From Candidatus Eiseniibacteriota bacterium (GTDB lineage: Bacteria; Eisenbacteria; RBG-16-71-46; JAGVPR01): a stretch of 5,609 bases of DNA. This document shows positions 1 to 5,609 of the stretch, piece by piece. Under the pieces are notes generated by a model. The model searched no databases and had not been told where the DNA came from. It worked only from the letters and a program-made list of their open reading frames with translations. Position 1 is the first letter of the stretch, and every line of letters begins with the position of its first letter. Where the stretch lies: the NCBI GenBank assembly GCA_020052115.1, contig JAGVPR010000284.1, positions 1 to 5,609 of the forward strand, read 5' to 3'. The position numbers and the translations under genes are program-made.

Positions 1-300
1 GCGGGTGTGGATCCGGCGGCTCCAGGTCACGCCCTCACGCGCGATGCGCGCCGCGCCCTCGTCGAGACGGTCATGGAGATGGACCTCCACGCGACCGGAA
101 GCCGCGGCTTCGGTTTCGCCGAGGTCACGGCGGGAGGTGTGCCGCTGGCCGAGCTGCGTCTCGAAACGATGGAATCGCGCGTGTGTCCCGGACTCTTCCT
201 GTGCGGCGAGATCTGCGACGTGGATGGGCAGGTCGGCGGCTACAACTTCCAGTGGGCTTGGGCGAGCGGGCACGTTGCCGGCGTGTCCGTGTGCGCCTGA
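1..300 (+). CDS. HI0933-type NAD(P)/FAD-dependent oxidoreductase, C-terminal fragment
   Basis: This is the last 99 codons of a flavoprotein whose start lies before the window; the frame is open from base 1 and ends at TGA 298-300. The GTG at 7 is internal, not a start. The C-terminal signature of the HI0933/BaiN-like family is clear: GFAEVTAGGVPL, then TMESRVCPGLFLCGE, then DVDGQVGGYNFQWAWASG. In this family the GE-x-x-DVDG-x-x-GGYN segment closes over the FAD isoalloxazine ring and the helix after it ends the Rossmann-type FAD domain. Members are cytoplasmic oxidoreductases usually annotated only as aminoacetone oxidase-like or NAD(P)/FAD-dependent; the substrate cannot be told from this piece. 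It converges with the lipoprotein gene on the other strand, 35 bases away, so it is not in an operon with anything else seen here. Family assignment is firm, specific function is not. Confidence 0.9.
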   Translation, partial: AGVDPAAPGHALTRDARRALVETVMEMDLHATGSRGFGFAEVTAGGVPLAELRLETMESRVCPGLFLCGEICDVDGQVGGYNFQWAWASGHVAGVSVCA

Positions 301-323
301 GGGGCGCCCGGATCCGGCCTCAG
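297..323. terminator. Weak hairpin in the convergent gap, possible bidirectional terminator
   Basis: CTGAGG at 297-302 can pair with CCTCAG at 318-323 around a 15-base GC-rich loop that itself contains the palindromes GGGCGCCC (302-309) and CCGGATCCGG (308-317). It overlaps the stop codon of the oxidoreductase and lies just past the stop of the convergent lipoprotein gene. Neither strand has a T-run after the stem, so it is not a canonical intrinsic terminator. The location is the main support. Confidence 0.25.
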
Positions 324-335
324 CGGAGCGATCTT

Positions 336-1667
336 CTACCGCAGCACGACGAACGTCACATCAATCGCTGTCTGCCGGCCCCCTTCGTCCAGGGCGATCA
401 CCGTGATGCGGTGGCTCCCCGCCCCGATCTGGTACGGCAGCTCCGCCAACAACGACGCCGCGGGTAGCCCCGGCACCGGTCCCGGGGAAGGCGTGATCGG
501 CAGCGACCACGGATGCGAATCGAGCTTGTACCGGTAGATCTGGAGCTCGCCGTCCGGATCGCGGGCCCAGAAGCGAATCTCGAGCGGGTTCGCATCGGCC
601 CGTGAAAGCGTGTCTCCCGACACAGGATTCTGCACGAAGCCGCTCGGGGGATCGGCCGGCATGAACCGAGGCGCCTGGTTCACGAAGAACTGCACGCCGT
701 CGCGCGGCCCGGTGCGTTGCGCGTCGTCTATGGAGCGCGCGAAAATCGCATAGTCCCCATCCGACACCTGGGACACCTCGAAACACGTGTCGTGCGTCGC
801 CGGACTCCAGTTCGAACCCCCCCGCGGATCGAAGAGATACTGATGACCGATGATCCGTCCGTCCGGGTCTCTCGCGGTGACGCAGGTCGCGATGAGGTAT
901 CCGCCGGCCAGGCGGGGAAGGGTGTCGCCGTCGGCCCGGACCTCGCCGTTGGCTTGGAACATCCTCCGGCCTTGCTCATCCCGAAGGAAGCTCGTGCGCG
1001 GGTCGAAGTTCCCGGTGAATCGGTACGAGATCCGCGGGCCGCTCTGTCCGTAGGATCCGATAGCCTGGAGCGCCAGCATGGCCGGGCCCGAGAAGTCCAC
1101 GGCCGCCTCGAAGCTCCGCGCACCGCCCGGCAACTCGCCGACTGTCCCGCGCCATTCGTAGCGGATGCGATGCACCGCGGCCACCGAGGCAACCGTCCAG
1201 CGCGCGCGGAAGGTCGAACCCAGTGGAAACGTATCCGGCTCGGCCGTACCGCTCGCCCACGTCGTGTCCTCGCCGGAGATCGCGAGGATGTCGCCGAAGG
1301 TGAGAGTGAGTGGGGCTTCATCGTGAACGAGGACGGCGGTGTCGGCGGCCGCTGTCGCGCGACCATCGGTGACCTCCACCCAGAGCGTGCACGCGACCGA
1401 CGTGTCCGGCGCCAGCCAGGTGAAGGCTCCGCCCGATGTCTCCAATAGGTCGCCGTCCGTGGCGGCGAAGGCGTAATGCAGGGAGTCGCCGTCCGCGTCG
1501 GAGGCGTACACGCGCACGAGCACCGTGTCGGCGCGCATGATCACCGCCGGGGCGATGCGCAGCGAATCCACGCGCGGAACATGATTTGGCAACGGCTTGC
1601 TGGTCTTGTCTTCGGAGCATCCGATGAGGATGAGACAGGCGGCGGCGAGAGCCGCTCGCGCCTTCAC
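336..1667 (-). CDS. Secreted lipoprotein with Ig/PKD-like sequence and repeated D-x-DG motifs
   Basis: This is a 443-residue protein of unknown function. The start is a GTG at 1667-1665. It is supported by a good Shine-Dalgarno (GGGAGG, about 6 bases upstream) and by a type II signal peptide beginning at once: KAR, a hydrophobic stretch, then lipobox L14-I15-G16-C17, followed by SEDK. The mature protein is expected to be lipidated on C17; aspartate at +2 is absent (S18), so outer-membrane sorting is plausible. Residues about 30-115 resemble an Ig/PKD-like beta domain with ASDADGD. Similar ARDPDG motifs recur at about 266-270 and 369-373, and the end has IALDEGGRQT, as in Ig-like modules of surface proteins; D-x-DG loops often bind calcium. 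No catalytic motif is visible. The stop is TAG. Its start overlaps the phosphatase stop by 4 bases, so the two are probably co-translated and may work at the same cell surface. Confidence 0.88.
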   Translation of the reverse strand: MKARAALAAACLILIGCSEDKTSKPLPNHVPRVDSLRIAPAVIMRADTVLVRVYASDADGDSLHYAFAATDGDLLETSGGAFTWLAPDTSVACTLWVEVTDGRATAAADTAVLVHDEAPLTLTFGDILAISGEDTTWASGTAEPDTFPLGSTFRARWTVASVAAVHRIRYEWRGTVGELPGGARSFEAAVDFSGPAMLALQAIGSYGQSGPRISYRFTGNFDPRTSFLRDEQGRRMFQANGEVRADGDTLPRLAGGYLIATCVTARDPDGRIIGHQYLFDPRGGSNWSPATHDTCFEVSQVSDGDYAIFARSIDDAQRTGPRDGVQFFVNQAPRFMPADPPSGFVQNPVSGDTLSRADANPLEIRFWARDPDGELQIYRYKLDSHPWSLPITPSPGPVPGLPAASLLAELPYQIGAGSHRITVIALDEGGRQTAIDVTFVVLR

Positions 1668-2281
1668 GGCCCGCCTCCCGCGGCATCGGCGGACCCCTCG
1701 AGGAGTCGGATCTGCCTGCCGTCAATGCCGGGCGGCGCCGGCTGATTCAGGAGCGACAGGATCGTCGGGAAGAGATCCGTGATGTTCGCGCCGGCGGCGT
1801 CGAAGCGCCGGTTCGAGAGGAATATCCCCTTCACGAGCTCCGGGTCGAGCGAGCAATGGTCGCCGCTCCACTTGCGCGCGTTGTCATCGAAGAAGCGGGA
1901 AGGGATGCCGCCGAGGGCCGTCTGCCACGACACGCGGTAGCCGAGGTTGTTCGCGGCACGGAGGTCCGGAATCAAGTCGGGATCGAAGCTGCGGTACATC
2001 TCGTCCCGCCGGTAGACGCGGCGCACCGGGTGTTCCCCGGTAGTCGAATCCACGAAGGCTTCGAGCTTCGTCTGCAACTCGGCGGTAAGAGCGTCGTAAT
2101 CGGCGCCGGGCGCCACGACGCCGTATCTCTCGCGGCCGGCGACGTTGATATAGATCGCCCCGAGGCCCAGGGAATAGGCGCGCGTGTTGTCCCAGTCCAC
2201 GTTCGGCCAGAACTGGCCTTGCCCGAACAGGTCTTCCAGCGTCTTGAGCCCGTCTCCCTCCGCCTCGGGCCGCAGCGTCAT
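1664..2281 (-). CDS. Alkaline-phosphatase-superfamily protein, C-terminal part downstream of an in-frame TGA
   Basis: This is an open frame of 205 codons from an ATG at 2281-2279 to a TGA at 1666-1664. It is in the same frame as the larger upstream phosphatase piece and separated from its stop only by codons for N, G and Y. It reads as the C-terminus of that enzyme: NVDWDNTRAYSLGLGAIYIN, GRERYGVVAPG, GYRVSWQTALGG, KWSGDHCSLDPELVKG, then ITDLFPTILSLL and a final PGIDGRQI. These are typical of the type I phosphodiesterase/nucleotide pyrophosphatase-like family. The GDH histidine (codon 672 of the joined frame) is the expected last metal ligand. Alone this piece lacks the nucleophile and the other ligands, so it cannot be an enzyme by itself. 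No Shine-Dalgarno precedes the ATG, so independent initiation is poorly supported. Codon use remains GC-rich throughout with no frameshift or further stop, which argues against long-standing decay. Confidence 0.85.
   Translation of the reverse strand: MTLRPEAEGDGLKTLEDLFGQGQFWPNVDWDNTRAYSLGLGAIYINVAGRERYGVVAPGADYDALTAELQTKLEAFVDSTTGEHPVRRVYRRDEMYRSFDPDLIPDLRAANNLGYRVSWQTALGGIPSRFFDDNARKWSGDHCSLDPELVKGIFLSNRRFDAAGANITDLFPTILSLLNQPAPPGIDGRQIRLLEGSADAAGGGP
1668..1681 (-). promoter_or_regulatory. Shine-Dalgarno and translational-coupling junction of the lipoprotein gene
   Basis: Read on the minus strand, GGGAGG sits about 6 bases before the GTG start at 1667. The GTG and the TGA stop of the phosphatase frame (1666-1664) share bases as GTGA. 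This decides the lipoprotein start, and predicts that ribosomes finishing the phosphatase help initiate it. Confidence 0.75.
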
Positions 2282-2290
2282 GTAGCCGTT

Positions 2291-2293
2291 TCA
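2291..2293 (-). other. In-frame TGA interrupting the phosphatase gene (locus 1664-3871)
   Basis: The minus-strand codons run AAC ACG TGG CTC GTG TGA AAC GGC TAC ATG, giving NTWLV, stop, NGYM. From memory of the family, this segment is continuous (NTWL, a few residues, then NGY), with a variable, often charged residue at the TGA position. The 2208-base frame from 3871 to 1664 has no other stop and no frameshift. Single-base ancestors include CGA (Arg, a CpG transition), GGA (Gly), AGA (Arg), TGG (Trp) and TGC/TGT (Cys). The options are nonsense mutation, sequence error, programmed readthrough, recoding, or reinitiation 9 bases later. The first two are favoured. Confidence 0.9.
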
Positions 2294-3871
2294 CACGAGC
2301 CACGTGTTGTAGTTGACGGAACGGATCCAGGTCGAGAAGCCGTGGTCCGAACAGACGATGAGCGTGGCGCCGGCCGGCATCAGCTCCCGCGCGCGGCCGA
2401 CGATCCCGTCCATGCGCATGTAGCTCTTCTTGATGGCGTCGCCGAAAGCGGCCGCAACCTCGGGCGTGTAAGCGGGACTTCGCTTGTCGCCCGCGCGCCA
2501 ATACATGTGCCCCGCGCGGTCGGTGAACGAGTAGACCTGCACGTAGAGATCGAAGTCGGCCTCTCGCAGAAACTGCTCCATCATCTTCTCGTAAACCGAC
2601 ACGGTGAAATCCACATCCTCCTCGTACGCGTGCTCGTCAATGACCTCTTCGTTGAGCGCCCAGGTGTCCTCGACCCATCCGACGGTCTTGAAGAGCCCGA
2701 ATCGGCGCGCGAGGTCCGCCGCCAAGCGAGACGGCGCGCTCACAGGGAGCGGCGGCTTCATCGGGTTCCAGTTGACCGACGAGAGGTAGAGCTTGAGATC
2801 GGGCTCGACGGCGATCAGGTGGAAGCGAGCGATTCCGTGCGCCTTGAAGAGGCTGTTGAACGGGAAGTCCAGCGAGAACCAGTCGCTCCACTGGCCCGTC
2901 GCCAGCGTCTGAGCGCGTCCGGCCGCTTCGACCGTCACACGAGCGCGCGCGTGGTCCACGCGGATGACGAGAGCCAGAAGGATCTCGGGCGGCTTGTCGA
3001 AAAGCTTGTTGTACGGGCCGTAAATGATCGTCTCGTACTCGTCCCGCCCGCGCGGCAGCAGCACCACCTTGCCGCCCATTTCGGTGTCCGACCCGGTTTT
3101 CTGCGCCAGCGGGGCCGTCGTGTAGAGCGTGTACGTGCCGAACGTTCCGCGGATGTCGGGCACGCCGAGGCCCGAGAGGATCTGCGCGCCGCGCGCCGGA
3201 ATCGCGGGAAACGTCCCGGGCACGTGGATGATCTTCGTTCGAAGCCCGGCATCGCCCGCGATCTGCCAGAACGTGAGCCCTTGACGGTGGCTCACGACGC
3301 CCGGCCGGTGCTGCGGCAGGTATCGCACGGTCGCGGAGAAGACCGCTGGAAAGGCGATGACTGCGACTGAGGCCGCCGCGAGGACTGCGCGCCGCGTGCG
3401 GCTCCGGATAAGGCGCGCGATCGCAAAGGCGAGAATCCCCAGAATGAGAGCGCCGATCGTTCCGAACGCCGCCGGGTTGCGTTTGCCGAGGAACACCTTC
3501 TCCTGCGTGGGACTGTTCATCGCGAAGTCCGGCAGGTAGTCCCGGGGGCTTCGTTTCAGGAAGTCGAAGACGCCGGTGCGGCCGGGGCTGAGCCCGGTCG
3601 AGAAGGAAGCCCACGAGACGGGAGTCTGCGGCGGGTTCGTGGATCCCAGCGGCGCGAAGGCCCCTTCGCGCCGGAGCGCGGCCAGGTTCGGAAGTTCTCC
3701 GGAGTCCATCCACTTCTGGACGAGCTGGGCATCGGCTCCGTCGAATCCGAGCACCACGACCGGGGACGGCGTCTTTGCCGCATTCGCCGAGCCGAGGGGC
3801 CAGGCGATGAGCAGCGCGAAAGCGGCAGCGAGCGCCGCGCGGGAGGTTCTTGCCGACATTCCTCTTGCCAT
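2291..3871 (-). CDS. Membrane-anchored alkaline-phosphatase-superfamily hydrolase (type I phosphodiesterase/nucleotide pyrophosphatase-like), main part
   Basis: This is 526 codons up to an in-frame TGA; with the downstream piece the enzyme is 735 residues. The family splits phosphate mono- or diesters with two metal ions; the substrate is unknown here. Visible motifs: GFDGAD (metal ligand D44), NPPQTPVSW (probable nucleophile T83), TGLSPGRTGVFDF, SGLGVPDIRGTFGTY (233-247), SFTDRAGHMYW (ligands D451, H455) and SDHGF (D509, H510). The N-terminus has a Sec signal peptide with likely cleavage after A31 (SANA-AK). Two hydrophobic segments (about 137-155 and 162-181), split by basic RSRTRR, suggest a hairpin with its tip in the cytoplasm and both catalytic parts in the periplasm. 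The start is uncertain: ATG 3871 and ATG 3859 (fifth codon) are both possible; neither has a well-spaced Shine-Dalgarno, and the second gives a more typical signal peptide. It is first in an operon with the lipoprotein gene and divergent from a two-component system. Confidence 0.93.
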   Translation of the reverse strand: MARGMSARTSRAALAAAFALLIAWPLGSANAAKTPSPVVVLGFDGADAQLVQKWMDSGELPNLAALRREGAFAPLGSTNPPQTPVSWASFSTGLSPGRTGVFDFLKRSPRDYLPDFAMNSPTQEKVFLGKRNPAAFGTIGALILGILAFAIARLIRSRTRRAVLAAASVAVIAFPAVFSATVRYLPQHRPGVVSHRQGLTFWQIAGDAGLRTKIIHVPGTFPAIPARGAQILSGLGVPDIRGTFGTYTLYTTAPLAQKTGSDTEMGGKVVLLPRGRDEYETIIYGPYNKLFDKPPEILLALVIRVDHARARVTVEAAGRAQTLATGQWSDWFSLDFPFNSLFKAHGIARFHLIAVEPDLKLYLSSVNWNPMKPPLPVSAPSRLAADLARRFGLFKTVGWVEDTWALNEEVIDEHAYEEDVDFTVSVYEKMMEQFLREADFDLYVQVYSFTDRAGHMYWRAGDKRSPAYTPEVAAAFGDAIKKSYMRMDGIVGRARELMPAGATLIVCSDHGFSTWIRSVNYNTWLV

Positions 3872-4082
3872 CGGTGTGGGGTCGAGAACCCGAATCCAGG
3901 GGAGTCTGCCACGCTCCCGGCGCCGCGGGCAAGGGGCCCTCGCCCGGGACGGGACCTATCATGAGAGCCGCGCCGCTCCGGGGCACGGGTCCTGCCTGAT
4001 CTCTGTGCTTCGGTCTCGACTGTCCCTCCAGGTACATTCTACTGGAGGAAAGGCGGCCCCTGGCCGAATTGAACGGGTGGCC
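3872..4082. promoter_or_regulatory. Divergent intergenic region between the phosphatase operon and the two-component operon
   Basis: These 211 bases separate two genes pointing away from each other, so promoters for both should lie here. No convincing -35/-10 pair was found on either strand. The best -10-like words are TAGAAT on the minus strand (4041-4036) and TACATT on the plus strand (4033-4038), both in the AT-richer centre of an interrupted palindrome, and TATCAT at 3957-3962 on the plus strand. None has a good -35 at the usual distance. The rest is GC-rich with short palindromes such as GGGCCC and CCCGGG near 3935-3948. No small gene was recognised. Confidence 0.5.
4025..4048. repeat. 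Interrupted palindrome CCTCCAG-N10-CTGGAGG, candidate operator
   Basis: There are perfect 7-base inverted arms at 4025-4031 and 4042-4048 with a 10-base, relatively AT-rich spacer. It lies 35 bases before the kinase start and about 153 bases from the phosphatase start. The dyad could bind a dimeric regulator, such as the response regulator encoded nearby, or fold in RNA. The right arm contains GGAGG, but it is too far from the kinase ATG to be its ribosome site. No T-run follows, so it is not a normal terminator. Confidence 0.4.
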
Positions 4083-5474
4083 ATGATGAGATTGAGGATT
4101 CCCAAGATCCGGAGAGGAACCACCCCGGCGTTGAGGGGCGGCTACCTCGCGGGCACCCTGGTCTTCGTGCTCCTGACGCTGGCCGTGGTGAATGCGGCGT
4201 CGTGGTGGTTTCTCGGGTCGGTGCGAAGCCAGCTCGAGGAGCAGCTCGCGAGGCGGCTTCTCTCCGTGGCGACCCTCACCGCGGGCGCGCTCGACGGCGA
4301 GGGGCTGGCGGAGGCGCTCGGGGAGGATCCGGAACGCTCGATCTACCTGCTCGAGGCGGAGTCGCTCTTGGAGCGCTTCCATCGCGCGGCGGCCGAGGCG
4401 TCCGAAGGGGACGCGGATGAGGCGTCACGCGGGGTCACGAACATCACGCTGCTCTCGCTCGACGGCCGCGTGCTCGCGGACGCCGAGGGCCGGATTCCGG
4501 CGGGGACGCCGAGCCCGCTGCTCGACCTCGACCGGAGCGTCTCGACCGCCGCGGCGGTAGGGATCCCGGGCACCACGGAGCTCTACGAAGCGAAGGGGTT
4601 TCTTTACAAGTCAGCCTATGCCGGCGTGAGCGATTCCGAGGGGAAGGTGCAGGGGCTTGTCGTTGTCGAAGCCAGCGCCGATTTCTTCGACACGCTTCGC
4701 CTTGCGCAAAGGCGGCTCTGGCTCACGATGGGGGCGAGCGGGCTCGCAGTGCTCGCGCTCGGCGGGCTCTTCCTCTGGCTGCAGCGCGGGATCTCACGCC
4801 TCGAGAACGGGATGCGGCGCGCCGAGACGCTCTCCACGATGGGCCGGATGGTCGCCTCTCTCGCCCACGAGATCCGGAATCCGCTCGCGATCATCGGCGG
4901 GGCGGCGGAGCGGATCAAAGCGAAGCACGGCCACGAAGGCGACGAGATCTTCGACTACATCCCGGAGGAGGTCGCCCGCCTGAATGCGGTGCTCACGGCC
5001 TATCTCGATTTCGCGCGCAGCCCCGAGGCCGAGCGGGACGAAGTCAGCGTTCCGAAGGTCGCCGAGAAGGCGCTCGTTCTCATGGAGAGCGACCTGACGC
5101 GCCGCGGCATCGCCGTCGAGCGCGACTACGATGCCGGGGACCGGCTCGACGCGCGGGTGGACGCGACGCGGCTGCAACAGGTCTTTCTCAACCTCTTCCT
5201 CAACGCGCGCGACGCCATGCCCCAGGGCGGGCGGCTCACGCTCGGCGTGCGCCGTGTGCACCACACGGTGGAAGTTCTGGTGAAGGACACGGGGGAGGGG
5301 ATCGCTCGCGAGCGGCTCGACCGGATCTTCGAGCCGTTCTACTCGGGCAAGGAGCGAGGTTCGGGCCTCGGGCTCGCCATCGTCGAGAAGATCGTGCGCG
5401 ACCACGGGGGTCGCATCTCGGTGGACAGCCGGGTCGGCGCGGGGACGGCCTTCCGCATCGAGCTTCCGGCCTAG
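4083..5474 (+). CDS. Membrane-bound sensor histidine kinase
   Basis: This is a 463-residue two-component sensor. A short basic N-terminus is followed by membrane helix 1 (about 20-44), a periplasmic sensor region of roughly 165 residues and membrane helix 2 (about 213-234). Next come a short linker with no obvious HAMP or PAS domain, the dimerisation/phosphoacceptor domain (SLAHEIRNPL, H262) and the ATPase domain. That domain has the N-box QQVFLNLFLNARDAM (N374), G1 DTGEGI (D402), the F-box FEPFYS and G2 GSGLGLAI (425-432). The sensor ends in LYEAKGFLYKSAYAGV and VVVEASADFF, resembling Cache/PAS-like extracellular folds; the ligand is unknown. The kinase core looks NtrB/AtoS-like, which often pairs with sigma-54 regulators. 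I chose ATG 4083 because extending the open frame upstream would overlap the divergent phosphatase gene and the extra residues do not look like protein. ATG 4086 and GTG 4077 are equally reachable, and no strong Shine-Dalgarno decides. It ends in TAG. Confidence 0.93.
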   Translation: MMRLRIPKIRRGTTPALRGGYLAGTLVFVLLTLAVVNAASWWFLGSVRSQLEEQLARRLLSVATLTAGALDGEGLAEALGEDPERSIYLLEAESLLERFHRAAAEASEGDADEASRGVTNITLLSLDGRVLADAEGRIPAGTPSPLLDLDRSVSTAAAVGIPGTTELYEAKGFLYKSAYAGVSDSEGKVQGLVVVEASADFFDTLRLAQRRLWLTMGASGLAVLALGGLFLWLQRGISRLENGMRRAETLSTMGRMVASLAHEIRNPLAIIGGAAERIKAKHGHEGDEIFDYIPEEVARLNAVLTAYLDFARSPEAERDEVSVPKVAEKALVLMESDLTRRGIAVERDYDAGDRLDARVDATRLQQVFLNLFLNARDAMPQGGRLTLGVRRVHHTVEVLVKDTGEGIARERLDRIFEPFYSGKERGSGLGLAIVEKIVRDHGGRISVDSRVGAGTAFRIELPA

Positions 5475-5482
5475 CCGGTTTC

Positions 5483-5488
5483 AGGGGG
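5483..5488 (+). promoter_or_regulatory. Shine-Dalgarno of the response regulator
   Basis: AGGGGG ends 6 bases before ATG 5495 and directly abuts ATG 5489. The spacing therefore selects 5495 as the start, which also gives the usual short MRILLADDE beginning of a receiver domain. Confidence 0.6.
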
Positions 5489-5494
5489 ATGGTC

Positions 5495-5609
5495 ATGCGC
5501 ATTTTGCTGGCGGACGACGAAGCGAGATGGTGCCGGCTGGTGGCCGACACCCTGCGGGACGCGGGGCACGAGGTGGACGCAGCCGGCAGCGGCGCCGAGG
5601 CGCTCGGCC
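5495..5609 (+). CDS. Response regulator, N-terminal fragment of the receiver domain
   Basis: The frame runs off the window edge after 38 full codons. It begins MRILLADDEARWCRLVADTL and continues through DAGHEVDAAGSGAEAL. This is beta-1 with the acidic pair D7-D8 that holds Mg2+ for phosphotransfer, helix 1, beta-2, and the start of helix 2 of a CheY-like receiver. The phospho-accepting aspartate (expected near residue 51-54) and any output domain lie outside the window, so it is open whether this is an NtrC-type activator, a DNA-binding regulator of another class, or a stand-alone receiver. It starts 20 bases after the kinase stop on the same strand, so it is almost certainly the partner of that kinase in one operon. 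An alternative start at ATG 5489 adds only two residues. Confidence 0.92.
   Translation, partial: MRILLADDEARWCRLVADTLRDAGHEVDAAGSGAEALG

Noticed and set aside
717..1448. A 243-codon plus-strand frame inside the lipoprotein gene
   Set aside because: It is antisense to the lipoprotein, which has a lipobox, a good ribosome site and Ig-like sequence; this frame has Arg/Gly-rich composition and no motif.
2279..2300. A frameshift as the cause of the phosphatase split
   Set aside because: The reading frame is the same on both sides of the TGA and the three codons between TGA and ATG fit the family sequence, so only a base substitution is needed.
1856..3370. A 504-codon plus-strand open frame opposite the phosphatase
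   Set aside because: It is antisense to a gene with clear catalytic motifs, is rich in Arg, Val, His and Glu as expected for the complement of GC-rich codons, and shows no recognisable domain.
1664..3871. Genome-wide reassignment of UGA to an amino acid
   Set aside because: TGA ends the oxidoreductase at 298-300 and the phosphatase frame at 1666-1664 at sensible family ends, and the DNA is GC-rich, unlike most UGA-reassigned bacteria.
4043..4049. GGAGGAA as the ribosome site of the kinase
   Set aside because: It lies about 34 bases before ATG 4083, and no good in-frame start occurs at normal spacing after it.
3576..4082. Upstream extension of the histidine kinase frame
   Set aside because: It would overlap the divergent phosphatase gene, including its signal peptide coding part, and the added residues do not resemble a domain. 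The first membrane helix follows naturally from the ATG at 4083.
2637..4382. A 581-codon minus-strand open frame spanning the phosphatase start, the intergenic region and the kinase start
   Set aside because: It is Arg/Pro/Gly-rich and low in hydrophobic core, runs out of frame through the real phosphatase gene and antisense to the kinase. It is a typical high-GC shadow frame.

Overview
The window is GC-rich bacterial DNA with very high GC at third codon positions. It carries a lipoprotein and a periplasmic enzyme, which suggests a Gram-negative-type envelope. A deep-branching, metagenome-type lineage (for example Eisenbacteria-like) is my guess from general style; no marker gene here can settle the taxonomy. 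No RNA genes, CRISPR arrays, insertion sequences or long repeats were seen.

Layout: (1) 1-300, + strand, the C-terminal end of an HI0933-type NAD(P)/FAD-dependent oxidoreductase cut by the window edge. (2) A 35-base convergent gap with a weak hairpin. (3) A two-gene minus-strand operon reading from 3871 down to 336. It holds a large alkaline-phosphatase-superfamily hydrolase (1664-3871), followed with a 4-base GTGA overlap by a secreted lipoprotein with Ig/PKD-like sequence (336-1667). (4) A 211-base divergent intergenic region with a 24-base interrupted palindrome. (5) A plus-strand two-component pair: a membrane-bound sensor histidine kinase (4083-5474) and, 20 bases later, the start of its response regulator (5495 to the window end).

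The most notable point is that the phosphatase reading frame is interrupted by one in-frame TGA at 2291-2293. Both sides are in the same frame and read as one continuous family member of 735 residues with the UGA at codon 527. The part after the TGA keeps a full family-like C-terminus, including the last predicted metal-ligand histidine. The likeliest explanation is a recent nonsense mutation or a base-call error. UGA recoding, readthrough, or termination-reinitiation giving a two-piece enzyme are the alternatives. UGA also ends two other genes or gene ends in the window, so genome-wide reassignment is unlikely.

Functionally, the phosphatase is predicted to act in the periplasm, anchored by two membrane helices inserted inside its catalytic domain, and the lipoprotein is translationally coupled to it. 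The divergent two-component system could regulate this operon through the shared intergenic region, but that is inference from layout only.
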